The notes below the pieces were generated by a model. That model saw only the letters and a list, made by a program, of their open reading frames with translations. It was not told where the DNA came from and did no database searches. DNA of 64,000 nt from Bryobacterales bacterium. GTDB taxonomy: Bacteria; Acidobacteriota; Terriglobia; Bryobacterales; Bryobacteraceae. Both the position numbers and the translations under genes were made by a program. Where the stretch lies: NCBI GenBank assembly GCA_016716385.1, contig JADJWL010000026.1, positions 372,001 through 436,000 of the forward strand. Direction: 5' to 3'. Positions 26,420-34,653 of this stretch are shown here, piece by piece; position 1 is the first letter of the stretch; each line of letters starts with the position of its first letter.

Positions 26420-27697
26420 TTATCCTCCTGCCACCCAGTCCCCGATCAGGTTCACGGCCATTGTGACGTTCCCGCAGTGCCGTTCGAGAAACGCGTCGTC
26501 CAGTGGCTGATCGGATGGCACTGCGTCAGCGGCCGTGAGGCAATGGCCCCCGTTGAAATCCACGTACGCGATGCGGACCGTGAACTCCTCGGCTGGGCGC
26601 CCGAAATCCGACCCGGGCAGCATCGCCACACCGGTTTCGTTAAGCACGCGCTCGCAGAGTTGTTCGCTCGTGTGGATCTGCCGCCCGCGCAACATTGCGG
26701 CGTGCGGGCTGAAGTCGGGAAACAGATAGAAGCCGCCCTGCGGTTTGCACACGCTCACTCCCGCCGCCTCCAGACGATTTGCGCAGTACTGTCCCAGGGC
26801 TTGCAGGATGCGGCGGGCCCGGACCAGGTAGTGTTCGATTTCGATGCCGCCCTGAAAGGCCCGGACTGCTGCGTACTGGATCGGCGCAGATGTTGACGTG
26901 AACGTCTCGCTGGCGACCACGGCCATCGAATCGAGCAGCCACCGCATCGACCGGGGGAAGGTGAACGTCCCCAGCCGCCAGCCCCCGGCTCCGCACCACT
27001 TGCTCAGGCCCGTCGAGATGATTGTGCGTTCCGGGCAATACCGCGCGATCGAGACGTGACCTCCTGTGTGGTGCAACTCCCCGTAGATCTCGTCCGAAAT
27101 CAGGACGATATGGTATCTGACTGCCACGGCTGCAATTGCTTCCAGCTCCTGCGCTGAATACGTGAGCCCGGTCGGATTGTTCGGATAGTTCAGGATCAGG
27201 ATGCGGGGACGGCTCGGATCCGCCTGGCAGAACCGGTCGAGATCATCGGCGTCCAGGCGCCAGCCACTCTCCGGTAGCGTGGGAATCCAGGTGACTCGGC
27301 GGCCGATGATCTGTGCCTGCGGCGCGTACGACACCCAACTGGGCGTGGGGATGATCAGATCGCCATAGTAGACGAGCTGCACCAGGAACATCAGTTCTTT
27401 CGACCCGGGTCCGACTAGAACGTCTTCGGCGGTGCATGGAATCTGGTGCAGGCCGCGCTGGTACTCCGCGACGGCGCCCCGCAGTTCGTGCAGTCCCCGG
27501 ACCGCCTGGTACTCCTTTTGGAATGCGTTGGCGCGGAGCGACTCCACCACCGGAAGCGGCACCGGGAACGGGCTTTGCCCCAGACCGAGCTTGAACACCC
27601 GGCGTCCCTGCTGGCGCAATTCATCGGACCGTTCGTTGATCGCCAGTGTCGAGGAGGGCCGCAACCCCCGCACATTCAGGTTCAGATTTGAGTTCAT
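26420..27697 (-). CDS. Class I/II pyridoxal-phosphate aminotransferase
   Basis: Fold-type I aminotransferase of 425 aa. The active-site lysine lies in STGLSKWCGAGGWRLG. The NYPNNPTG motif and SDEIYGELH (PLP-ring Asp and Tyr) are intact, and the C-terminal carboxylate-binding Arg is in FTVRIAYVDF. The substrate amino acid cannot be inferred. It converges with the cupin gene, and is divergent from the PqaA-like gene with 38 bp between them. Confidence 0.85.
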   Translation of the reverse strand: MNSNLNLNVRGLRPSSTLAINERSDELRQQGRRVFKLGLGQSPFPVPLPVVESLRANAFQKEYQAVRGLHELRGAVAEYQRGLHQIPCTAEDVLVGPGSKELMFLVQLVYYGDLIIPTPSWVSYAPQAQIIGRRVTWIPTLPESGWRLDADDLDRFCQADPSRPRILILNYPNNPTGLTYSAQELEAIAAVAVRYHIVLISDEIYGELHHTGGHVSIARYCPERTIISTGLSKWCGAGGWRLGTFTFPRSMRWLLDSMAVVASETFTSTSAPIQYAAVRAFQGGIEIEHYLVRARRILQALGQYCANRLEAAGVSVCKPQGGFYLFPDFSPHAAMLRGRQIHTSEQLCERVLNETGVAMLPGSDFGRPAEEFTVRIAYVDFNGGHCLTAADAVPSDQPLDDAFLERHCGNVTMAVNLIGDWVAGG

Positions 27698-27702
27698 GCC
27701 GT

Positions 27703-27711
27703 TGCTATGAT
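27703..27711 (+). promoter_or_regulatory. Extended -10 promoter of the PqaA-like gene
   Basis: TGC-TATGAT, 24 bp before the GTG at 27736, with an SD-like AGGGGA between. No -35 hexamer is seen. Confidence 0.5.
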
Positions 27712-27735
27712 CGAGGAAGACCCAGGGGATCGCCT

Positions 27736-29097
27736 GTGCGCACCATTCTTCAATGTAGCGTCAAACTGCTCGCGCTCGCAGCCGGTTTGGCGGCGTCTCC
27801 GCCGACCGCGCTGGACCGCTATGTCGCCGCCCCGGATCCGCACTACCGCTACGAAGTAGCCGGCAACCAGGAGGCCGGGGGTGTCCGCGTCTTTACGGTC
27901 CAAATGACTTCGCAGGCGTGGCGCTCGGCCGATGAAGTCGACCGTCCCGTCTGGACCCACACGATGTTCATCGCCGTGCCCGCGGAGGTGAAGCACCGGA
28001 CTGGCCTGCTTTACATAACCAGCGGTTCGAACGATGGGCGCGTCCGCCCGGTCGATTCGTGGGTCCCCGGACTCGCTCGCGATACCAGTTCGGTTGTCGC
28101 CGTCCTGCGGATGGTGCCGAATCAGCCGCTGACCTATGCGGGCGATGGCAAACCGCGCTGGGAGGACGCGAGCATCGCGTTCACCTGGTCGAAGTTCCTG
28201 AACGGCGGCGATGACCGCTGGCCCATGCGCCTGCCGATGACTAAGGCCGCGGTTCGGGCCATGGACACGGTGACGGACTTCTGCCGGAAGCCGGAAGCAG
28301 GCGGCCATACCGTGAATCGTTACGTGGTCACTGGGGCGTCCAAGCGCGGGTGGACGACCTGGTCGGTCGCCGCGGTCGACAAACGGGTGGCCGCGATCAT
28401 CCCGGTCGTGATCGACACGTTGAACGTCGAGAAATCGTTCCTGCACCATTTCCGGAGTCTCGGCTTCTGGGCCGAGGCAGTCCGCGACTACGAGAACGAG
28501 AAGATCATGACGTGGATGAAGACGCCGCGGATGCGCAAGCTCCTCGAGATCGAGGATCCGTATGCATACCGCGACCGCCTGACGATGCCGAAATTCATTG
28601 TGAACTCCTCGGGGGACCAGTTCTTCCTGCCGGACTCCTCCCAGTTCTATTTCGACGAACTGAAGGGCGAAAAGTACTTGCGCTACGTCCCCAACACGGA
28701 CCATTCGTTGCAGGGGTCCGATGCGATTGAGGGGGTCAGCACCTGCTACGCGGCGTTTCTCGCCGGCACTCCCCGGCCGCGCTTCTCCTGGAAGCTGCGA
28801 TCCGATGGCGCCATCGAGGTCCGGAGTCAGGATAGACCCAGGGTCGTGCGGGTCTGGCATGCCGCGAATCCGGCGGCGCGGGATTTCCGGATGCAGACGA
28901 TCGGTCCTGCGTACCGGTCAGCTCCTGTCGAGGGCAAGGACGGCGTCTACGTCGCCCGTGTCCCTGAGCCGGCGCAGGGATGGGTCGCGTTCTTCGTTGA
29001 GCTGATCTTCGATAGCGGCCTGCGCCATCCGTTCAAGTTCACGACGCCGGTTCGCATCCTCCCGGACCGTTTGCCGTACCCGGAGCCTGGCCAATGA
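27736..29097 (+). CDS. Exported PhoPQ-activated pathogenicity-related (PqaA) family hydrolase
   Basis: Alpha/beta-hydrolase-fold protein of the PqaA family, 453 aa. The GTG at 27736 is chosen because it is preceded by an SD and directly followed by a signal peptide (CSVKLLALAAGLAAS). The nucleophile elbow is VTGASKRGWTTW. Asp and His candidates lie in NSSGDQFFLPDS and NTDHSL, the usual PqaA order. Family members are annotated from a Salmonella PhoP/Q-activated gene, but biochemical function is unknown. Here it is probably a periplasmic esterase or peptidase. It overlaps the MBL gene by 4 bp. Confidence 0.85.
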   Translation: MRTILQCSVKLLALAAGLAASPPTALDRYVAAPDPHYRYEVAGNQEAGGVRVFTVQMTSQAWRSADEVDRPVWTHTMFIAVPAEVKHRTGLLYITSGSNDGRVRPVDSWVPGLARDTSSVVAVLRMVPNQPLTYAGDGKPRWEDASIAFTWSKFLNGGDDRWPMRLPMTKAAVRAMDTVTDFCRKPEAGGHTVNRYVVTGASKRGWTTWSVAAVDKRVAAIIPVVIDTLNVEKSFLHHFRSLGFWAEAVRDYENEKIMTWMKTPRMRKLLEIEDPYAYRDRLTMPKFIVNSSGDQFFLPDSSQFYFDELKGEKYLRYVPNTDHSLQGSDAIEGVSTCYAAFLAGTPRPRFSWKLRSDGAIEVRSQDRPRVVRVWHAANPAARDFRMQTIGPAYRSAPVEGKDGVYVARVPEPAQGWVAFFVELIFDSGLRHPFKFTTPVRILPDRLPYPEPGQ

Positions 29098-29858
29098 AAG
29101 CCCTCGTTCTGTTGCTGCTTGCGGCGCTGCTGCCCGCTGCTGAACTCGAGATTCGTGTCGTCTATGACAACACCTCGGCCCGCCCCGGGGTACAGGAGGA
29201 CTGGGGATTCGCCGCCGTGGTGACGTTCCAGGGCCGCCGCGTCCTGTTTGATTCCGGGACCAAGCCCGATCTTTTCCTGGAAAACCTTGGCAAGCTTGCC
29301 GTCAGTCCGGCTTCGATCGAGACGGCAGTGATCTCTCACGAGCACGGTGACCACCGCAACGGGATCTACCGGCTGTGGCCGCAAAACCCCTCGATTCCGG
29401 TGCGGTTTCTGGACGCGTTTCCGCCGAAGGCTTTCGAAGAGGCAGCGGCGATCGGCATGCGACCGCTGCGCGTCACGGTGCCCGAGGAGATCGTGCCCGG
29501 TGTCTGGACGACCGGGTTCGTCCCCGGGCGTCCTCCGGAACAGTCGCTGCTGATCGAGACATCGAAAGGGCTCGTGATGCTGACCGGCTGCAGCCATCCC
29601 GGAATCGTCACCCTGGTGGAGACCGCGCTGCGGCAGCGGGGCAAGGACAGCGTGTACCTGCTGCTGGGCGGCTTCCACCTGTTCCAGACGCCGGAGGCGG
29701 ACATCACTGCGATTGCGGCACGGCTCAAAGAACTGGGAGTCGCACGAATCCGGCCGGCGCACTGTTCGGGCGACGGCGCCAAAGCAATCTTCCGCCGGGT
29801 TTTTGGCGAAGGCTTCGGAGAGGCCGGAGCAGGTCTAGTACTCAGTCCATTGGAATAG
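29094..29858 (+). CDS. Exported MBL-fold metallo-hydrolase
   Basis: Metallo-beta-lactamase-fold hydrolase of 254 aa with a short signal peptide (KALVLLLLAALLPAAE). The metal motif HEHGDH follows AVISH, and further ligands are TGCSHPG and the final PAHCSG. The layout matches the subgroup related to 7,8-dihydropterin-6-yl-methyl-4-(beta-D-ribofuranosyl)aminobenzene 5'-phosphate synthase-like proteins. The substrate is unknown. It is coupled to the upstream PqaA-like gene through ATGA. Confidence 0.85.
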   Translation: MKALVLLLLAALLPAAELEIRVVYDNTSARPGVQEDWGFAAVVTFQGRRVLFDSGTKPDLFLENLGKLAVSPASIETAVISHEHGDHRNGIYRLWPQNPSIPVRFLDAFPPKAFEEAAAIGMRPLRVTVPEEIVPGVWTTGFVPGRPPEQSLLIETSKGLVMLTGCSHPGIVTLVETALRQRGKDSVYLLLGGFHLFQTPEADITAIAARLKELGVARIRPAHCSGDGAKAIFRRVFGEGFGEAGAGLVLSPLE

Positions 29859-29871
29859 GAGGTACTGCCGG

Positions 29872-30123
29872 ATGCATCTCTTATGGATCTGTCTGATCGG
29901 CCTGATTGTGGGAGCGCTCGCGAAGCTCATTATGCCGGGCAAGGATCCTGGCGGCATCTTCGTGACGATGCTGCTCGGAATCGCCGGGTCGTTCGTCGCC
30001 GGTTTCCTTGGCGGTGCTCTGGGGTGGTACCAGGAGGGACAGGGCGCCGGCTTCCTCATGTCGATAGCCGGTGCGGTCCTGCTGCTTGCCGCCTACCGTA
30101 TGTTCCGCACAAAGCGGTCGTGA
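29872..30123 (+). CDS. GlsB/YeaQ/YmgE family small membrane protein
   Basis: Transglycosylase-associated-type protein of 83 aa with three hydrophobic segments rich in Gly (IGLIVGALAKLIMPG, GIFVTMLLGIAGSFVAGFLGG, SIAGAVLLLAAYRMF). The family is stress-associated but has no enzymatic role established. It is the last chromosomal gene before the integrated element. Confidence 0.88.
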   Translation: MHLLWICLIGLIVGALAKLIMPGKDPGGIFVTMLLGIAGSFVAGFLGGALGWYQEGQGAGFLMSIAGAVLLLAAYRMFRTKRS

Positions 30124-30139
30124 AGGGAAGGACAAGCTT

Positions 30140-30187
30140 TTGGTGAGCCGGGCGGGACTCGAACCCGCGACCATTTGATTAAAAGTC
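30140..30187. repeat. attL, displaced 3' half of tRNA-Lys
   Basis: Perfect 48-bp copy of the tRNA-Lys segment from the anticodon loop to the CCA end (compare 39435-39482). The 5' half of a tRNA is missing here, so it is not a gene but the left attachment site, presumably the original chromosomal 3' end displaced by integration. Confidence 0.93.
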
Positions 30188-30204
30188 CCCACAGTGGCTA
30201 TTTC

Positions 30205-30234
30205 TAAGCTGTTGAAAATAAACGGTATCCCGTT
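30205..30234 (-). terminator. Possible terminator of the element's leftward gene
   Basis: On the minus strand AACGG-GATA-CCGTT is followed by TATTTTC, about 55 bp after the stop of the zinc-ribbon regulator. The stem is only 5 bp, so it is a weak candidate. Confidence 0.35.
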
Positions 30235-30289
30235 GAGCAGTAAGGAGATAGGGGGATTCTATTGTAGGCCATGGAAAGCCATATTTGGC

Positions 30290-31012
30290 CTACTTTTCCG
30301 ATGGGTTCCCCACAATTCCCCCCACACTCGCGGGCTTGCGGCGCTGATCGGCCTTGAGGCGGCGCCACATTTCCTTCCGGCAGTCCGGATCCTGGCAATA
30401 GTGATTTCGGCCGGCGGGTCGGGCGCGTTCGGCGTAGATCTCGCCACCACAGATAGAGCAGAACGCCGCGGAGTCTCGACCCATCACCCGCTGCACCAAG
30501 AAGTAGACCGCGGGCCTGAGCAGGGATAACAGGCTCACATCCACCCACCCTGTACCCGTCAAACTGAGGCGCCATCCGTTACCATCGGGCACCATAGACG
30601 GCGCGATGGCGGCGTCTTGCATCATACGGTTGAGACCCTGGGCGACAATCAGCCGGGCGCCACCGGCGTCCACCTTCCAGCGACGGCCACCGAGCGCGGG
30701 CGAGATCGCAACTAGGGTCTCGCGGTCTGGCGTAAGGCCATTGTCGAGCGCTCGGGATGCGGCAAGGATCGCGCGGAGCGCGCCACAGAAGTCCAGCCAA
30801 TCGCTGATTGGCTCCGACAGTCGCTTCGTCTCCCGAAGGAACCCAAACCGACGCGCCAGATAGGCCACATCGTCAGAGGTCCGGACCTCGGCGAGGTCAT
30901 CCACAATGCCGGCGGTAACCCACGTGGCACGAAGCGGAGCTTCGGCGTCCGAAACCACCAAGCGCTTTCCCCTTCTTTCGACCTGCGCACGTAACAGCCG
31001 AATCTGTTTCAT
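30290..31012 (-). CDS. CGNR-like zinc-ribbon protein, putative element regulator
   Basis: Protein of 240 aa with an Arg-rich N terminus and a C-terminal zinc ribbon at Cys185, Cys188, (His204), Cys206, Cys211 followed by the basic helix RKEMWRRLKADQRRK. This resembles CGNR-type zinc fingers of putative transcription factors, although the exact CGNR signature is not matched. It is the only leftward gene of the element and faces the AlpA-like gene across a 63-bp intergenic region with direct repeats, the layout of a repressor/activator switch. The 3' end contains two CCCCACA repeats that may be integrase arm sites. Function inferred. Confidence 0.55.
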   Translation of the reverse strand: MKQIRLLRAQVERRGKRLVVSDAEAPLRATWVTAGIVDDLAEVRTSDDVAYLARRFGFLRETKRLSEPISDWLDFCGALRAILAASRALDNGLTPDRETLVAISPALGGRRWKVDAGGARLIVAQGLNRMMQDAAIAPSMVPDGNGWRLSLTGTGWVDVSLLSLLRPAVYFLVQRVMGRDSAAFCSICGGEIYAERARPAGRNHYCQDPDCRKEMWRRLKADQRRKPASVGGIVGNPSEK

Positions 31013-31029
31013 TGTCCAATTGTGTCCAA
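31013..31029. promoter_or_regulatory. Direct-repeat operator candidate in the divergent control region
   Basis: TGTCCAA occurs at 31013-31019 and 31023-31029, one helical turn apart, directly upstream of the leftward regulator and facing the rightward AlpA-like gene. A TATAGC at 31038-31043 could be the rightward -10. Confidence 0.35.
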
Positions 31030-31075
31030 CGGAACAGTATAGCGCAGCGCGGGCGCTTCGTGGCTTACTGGGGCT

Positions 31076-31276
31076 ATGGAAAGCAACAAGCTTTTGAAGG
31101 AAGCAGACGTCGCCGAAATGTTGGGCGTCTCAATTCTCACTTTGCGGAAATGGCGCTGCTACGGCAAAGGTCCGGAGTTTCGCCGGCTTGCGCGGCGCGT
31201 CGTGCGGTACCCCTCGGCGGGCATCCTGCGCTACGTCGAGTCGTGTGAACGCGGCGGGGCTCCTAATGCGGCGTAA
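31076..31276 (+). CDS. AlpA/excisionase-like helix-turn-helix protein
   Basis: Small 66-aa protein of the HTH_17 type: LLKEADVAEMLGVSILTLRKWRCYGKGPEFRRLARRVVRYP, with the typical wing ending in a Tyr/Pro turn. In P4-like and other satellites such proteins activate integrase or excision, or trigger the replication operon. It is the first gene of the long rightward operon. A GC-rich stem-loop follows before the next gene. Confidence 0.75.
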   Translation: MESNKLLKEADVAEMLGVSILTLRKWRCYGKGPEFRRLARRVVRYPSAGILRYVESCERGGAPNAA

Positions 31277-31283
31277 AAGGAAA

Positions 31284-31304
31284 GCCCGCGCGGGCGGCGC
31301 GGGC
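31284..31304 (+). promoter_or_regulatory. GC stem-loop between AlpA-like and Spo11-like genes
   Basis: Perfect 8-bp stem GCCCGCGC / GCGCGGGC with a 5-nt GGGCG loop. No T-tract follows, so it may be a processing or partial-termination site separating regulator from replication genes. Confidence 0.4.
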
Positions 31305-31332
31305 CTTGGGCGACTGACGAGGCGGTGAAACC

Positions 31333-32238
31333 GTGCATCCAGAATACAGCATTCTCGAAGCCGATCAAAGCGCAATTAGTGAGGCATGCCCAACAAAGCG
31401 CCGGACCCGCGCCGAGATGGACGCGATCAGGGAAGCGCTCTACAACACGCTCGCCGAGGATCACCCGCAGACTGTCCGGGGCGTGTTCTACCGGCTGGTG
31501 GGTACCGGCGCCATCCCGAAAACCGAAGCGGCGTATCAGTCCATAGTGGTGCGACTTCTAAGCGAGATGCGGCGCGCCGGCGTAATCCCGTTCTCCTGGC
31601 TGGCCGACTCAACGCGCTGGATGCACGTACCCGAGACTCATGGATCGCTGCGGGCCATGTTGGAACAGTCCGCGGAGTTCTACAAGCGCGATCTCTGGCA
31701 GCGGCAGAGGGTCCGCGTCGAATGCTGGTGTGAAAAAGCAGCACTGAGCGGCGTCTTGTACCAAGAAACTTCGGTTTACGGTGTCCCATTGATGCCGTGT
31801 CGCGGCTACCCAAGCCTATCGTTCCTGTTCTCGGCAGCGGAGGAGATCGCGGCAAGCGAGAAGCCCACGTACATCTTTTTTTGCGGCGATTGGGACCCGA
31901 GCGGCGCGCATATCCCGCGCAAGATCGAAGCCGACCTTCGGCGGTTCGCGCCTGACGCTGAGATCCACTTCGAGCGGTTCGCGGTCTGGCCGCACCATAT
32001 CGCACTGTACGACTTGCCAAGCCGACCGACCAAGCGAAGCGATACGCGGTCAAAGTCCTTCACTGGCGCATCTGTCGAATTGGACGCGCTGCCATCGCAC
32101 GTATTGCGGGGCATGATCCGGGAGCGGATCGAGCGACACATCGACCCTTACGAACTGGAACAAACGCGACTGATTGAACAGCAGGAACGCGAATCTTTGA
32201 ATCGCATCGTGGCAGCGTTGCCGGAGGTGTACCAGTGA
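31333..32238 (+). CDS. Topoisomerase VI subunit A / Spo11-like Toprim protein
   Basis: Protein of 301 aa from GTG 31333. The N-terminal winged-helix part has TVRGVFYRLV, with Tyr53 where TopoVI-A and Spo11 carry the DNA-cleaving tyrosine. It is followed by AYQSIVVRLLSEMRRAG, similar to the winged-helix helix 3. A Toprim domain follows: Glu134 (WCEKAAL) and the DxD pair Asp186/Asp188 (CGDWDPSG), then HIPRKIEADLRRF. Subunit B (GHKL ATPase) is absent from the element. The GTGA overlap with the primase gene places it in the replication module. It may nick or break DNA for replication, or be a repurposed Toprim protein. Family assignment rests on motif pattern. Confidence 0.65.
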   Translation: MHPEYSILEADQSAISEACPTKRRTRAEMDAIREALYNTLAEDHPQTVRGVFYRLVGTGAIPKTEAAYQSIVVRLLSEMRRAGVIPFSWLADSTRWMHVPETHGSLRAMLEQSAEFYKRDLWQRQRVRVECWCEKAALSGVLYQETSVYGVPLMPCRGYPSLSFLFSAAEEIAASEKPTYIFFCGDWDPSGAHIPRKIEADLRRFAPDAEIHFERFAVWPHHIALYDLPSRPTKRSDTRSKSFTGASVELDALPSHVLRGMIRERIERHIDPYELEQTRLIEQQERESLNRIVAALPEVYQ

Positions 32239-32969
32239 CGGCGGCGCAGATCGCGCAAGCACTTGGCGGGCGCAAGTCGGGCAGCGGCTGGACGGCGAAG
32301 TGTCCGGCGCATCAGGACACGAACCCGAGTCTCAGCTTGACCGACAGCAACGGCAAGCTGCTGGTCTGCTGCCATGCCGGATGCCCGCAGCGGGCCGTAG
32401 TCGATGCGTTGCAGGCCATGGGCCTATGGCCGGAGTCGGAACAGCGGGATCACCCTGGCGACTGGGGCCAGCGCGTCGCCACCTACTACTATGCCGACGA
32501 ATCCGGCGAAGTCGTGCTGGAAGTGCATCGGTTCATCCAGCCGAACGGCAGCAAGACGTTTCGCCAGAGACGCCCAGACGGAAAGTGGACGGCCAAGGGT
32601 ACGCGTCGCGTCCCGTACCGTCTGCCCGAACTGATCGATGCGCCCATCGCGTTCATTGTCGAGGGCGAGAAGGATGTCGAGAGTTTGCGGGAACACGGCT
32701 TCGTGGCTACCTGCAACGTAGGCGGCGCCGGGAAGTGGATGGACTCGGATTCGCAGTATCTACGCGGCCGCGAGGTGCACATCATTCCAGATCGGGATGC
32801 CCCTGGCGCGGATCATGCGGTCAAAGTCGCACGGTCCCTCTTGGGCATCGCGGCCAGCATCAGCATTATCACGTTGCCGGGCAACGCGAAGGATATCTCG
32901 GACTGGTTCGCCGAGGGTCACTCAGAGTGCGAACTCATCGCCATTGTGGAGGGCTGCCATGCGGTATGA
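32235..32969 (+). CDS. CHC2/Toprim DNA primase
   Basis: Compact DnaG-like primase of 244 aa starting at GTG 32235. The zinc-binding domain has Cys23, His26, Cys45/46 and Cys50 (CPAHQDTNPSLSL ... CCHAGC). The Toprim domain has Glu143 (FIVEGEKDVESL) and Asp186/Asp188 (PDRDAPG). The helicase-binding C-terminal domain of cellular DnaG is missing, as is usual in satellite and plasmid primases. It overlaps the ATPase gene by 11 bp, so primase and helicase are made together. Confidence 0.85.
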   Translation: MTAAQIAQALGGRKSGSGWTAKCPAHQDTNPSLSLTDSNGKLLVCCHAGCPQRAVVDALQAMGLWPESEQRDHPGDWGQRVATYYYADESGEVVLEVHRFIQPNGSKTFRQRRPDGKWTAKGTRRVPYRLPELIDAPIAFIVEGEKDVESLREHGFVATCNVGGAGKWMDSDSQYLRGREVHIIPDRDAPGADHAVKVARSLLGIAASISIITLPGNAKDISDWFAEGHSECELIAIVEGCHAV

Positions 32970-33981
32970 CGTGCTTCCCGGCGATGACCTTGGGGCATGG
33001 CGAGACACTCAGCCAAGGAACGGCACGGGGCCGGAAATCGACACGATCAGTGTTCAGGAGCTACTGAAGATGGACATCCCTAAGCCAGAATTCTTGATCG
33101 AAGGCCTGCTACTGGATCGGGCCGCAAACATGCTGTTCGCGGCGCCGAAAGCGGGCAAGACGCTACTGGGCGTCCAGATGGCCGTGGCCGTGGCCAGCGG
33201 GCAACCCCTACTTGGCTACTATGCCGTCCGGGAAGCCGGCCCGGTTCTGATCGTCGAGCGTGACGACCCAGACGGCGCGTCAAGCATCCGCGAGATTCTG
33301 ATGCGCTCCCCGATCCCGACAGCGGACCTTCCCATTCACTTCACCGACCGCGTGCCTTACGAGTGGGGCGGCGAACTGATGGATTGGATTGCGGCGCAAG
33401 TTCGACAGCACCACCTACGAATGGTCCTGCTGGACAGCTTCACCGTGCTTCGCGGTAGCCGCGGTAGAGGCGTCGATATTGTGAAGGCCGAAGCCGAGGA
33501 CATCGCATTGTGCGCCCGAATGGCGAAGTCTGAGCGGGCGGCTGTCGAGATCGTCCACCATTCAAGCAAAGGCAGTTCAGGCCTATCGTGGGCCGATCAA
33601 GGCGCCGGCACGTTCGCCATGGCGGCGGGCATGGGATCGCTGATCCACATCAGCCGGTATCCAGAACTGGATATGAAGGCGCCCGAGCGGCTGGTACGGG
33701 CACGTGGCCGACACTGCGCCGATAACGGGATCGTCCTGCGGTTCCGCGAGGACAGCTTGGACTTCGAGTTTGTCATGAGCAACGTTGCGGCGGAACTGTA
33801 TCCCGAGTTCGTCAAGATCGGCCGCCTGTTTGGGACTTCGGTCTTCACGCCAAAACAACTGACCCATGAGACCGGCTGGAGCAAGATGACGGCGCATCGG
33901 CATCTTGACCGGCTGCTGGCGGCTGACCTGATCCGCAGACCGAACCACGGAGAGTACACCTTGGCGGGGTGCATAGGATGA
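32959..33981 (+). CDS. RepA-like (AAA_25) replicative helicase/ATPase
   Basis: RecA-fold ATPase of 340 aa. Walker A is APKAGKT (62-68), and Walker B is RMVLLDSF. The segments LIVERDDPDGAS and AVEIVHHSSKGS match plasmid RepA and phage AAA_25 helicases. A C-terminal winged helix is likely (FTPKQLTHETGWSKMTAHRHLDRLLAADLIRR). The ATG at 32959 lies inside the end of the primase gene. The AT-rich repeat region directly downstream is the likely origin it acts on. Confidence 0.8.
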   Translation: MRYDVLPGDDLGAWRDTQPRNGTGPEIDTISVQELLKMDIPKPEFLIEGLLLDRAANMLFAAPKAGKTLLGVQMAVAVASGQPLLGYYAVREAGPVLIVERDDPDGASSIREILMRSPIPTADLPIHFTDRVPYEWGGELMDWIAAQVRQHHLRMVLLDSFTVLRGSRGRGVDIVKAEAEDIALCARMAKSERAAVEIVHHSSKGSSGLSWADQGAGTFAMAAGMGSLIHISRYPELDMKAPERLVRARGRHCADNGIVLRFREDSLDFEFVMSNVAAELYPEFVKIGRLFGTSVFTPKQLTHETGWSKMTAHRHLDRLLAADLIRRPNHGEYTLAGCIG

Positions 33982-34068
33982 TGGGCCGCATACGGGGGAT
34001 TTCCGATACTTTTGGTACTTTGCCGCAACGCGAAAGTGTGCGGGTCAATGGAGAGAACAACTTATCTC

Positions 34069-34104
34069 TACCAATAATATCAATAGTATCAATAGTATCA
34101 AGAA
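34069..34104. repeat. Four tandem 9-bp iteron-like repeats, candidate origin
   Basis: In register, TACCAATAA, TATCAATAG, TATCAATAG and TATCAAGAA form a 36-bp array in the 330-bp stretch 33982-34311, the most AT-rich part of the element. Further TATCA copies follow to about 34165. An overlapping frame (33969-34259, 96 codons) stays open across it but has no recognisable domain and low GC at third positions. I favour a replication origin over a gene. Confidence 0.5.
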
Positions 34105-34311
34105 ACCCATATATACCAGAAATCCCAACAAACCGGGGTATCAGCCAAAGTATCACTGCCATCGTGCAAGGTGGCAACCGCAGGGTCGAAGGGGGAATGG
34201 CATACTTCGATCTCCATGGAATTAGAGATGCCTACCAACTTGAGCCACGGATTTGGTAATTCGCAGTTTTCGCCGAGTGTGAAGCGAAACATAAAAAGTT
34301 GAGGGACGACG

Positions 34312-34653
34312 ATGAAGAAAACGAAGCAGCAGGAACCCGAGATCACCGTACCGGAACCGCCGGAGCATCTCTCCGAGCGGAGCCGGGAACTGTGGATCAC
34401 CCTGGCACCGACGGAAGCACGATCCTTGGAGCGTAGGACGCTGTTCCTGAGCGCGCTAGAGGCGCTGGATACTGCCGATGCGGCGCGCCACATCGTGCAG
34501 GCAGAGGGCCTGACAAGCACGACGGCCAGCACGGGCGTTGTCCACTTGAACCCAGCCGTCAAGGTCGAGCGGGAAGCGCGCGCACAGTTCGTCCGCATCT
34601 GGGACATGTTGGGGCTTCGACACAATTCCAGGATCGATAGGAGCACATGGTAA
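34312..34653 (+). CDS. Phage terminase small subunit, P27 family
   Basis: TerS-like DNA-packaging recognition protein of 113 aa. The P27 pattern is visible: HLSERSRELWITLAPT near the N terminus, a central helix LEALDTADAARHIVQAEGL, NPAVKVEREARAQFVRIWDMLGL and then HNSRID. A good SD (GAGGGA, 34302-34307) precedes the ATG. A small terminase without its large partner is typical of satellites that redirect a helper phage's packaging motor to their own pac or cos site. Confidence 0.75.
   Translation: MKKTKQQEPEITVPEPPEHLSERSRELWITLAPTEARSLERRTLFLSALEALDTADAARHIVQAEGLTSTTASTGVVHLNPAVKVEREARAQFVRIWDMLGLRHNSRIDRSTW

Noticed and set aside
30140..30187. Second tRNA-Lys gene
   Set aside because: Only the 3' half is present; no D-arm or 5' acceptor strand. 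It is the attachment-site remnant.
33969..34259. 96-codon gene after the RepA-like ATPase
   Set aside because: No domain, AT-rich with poor third-position GC, and spanned by tandem repeats; better explained as a non-coding origin, though not excluded.
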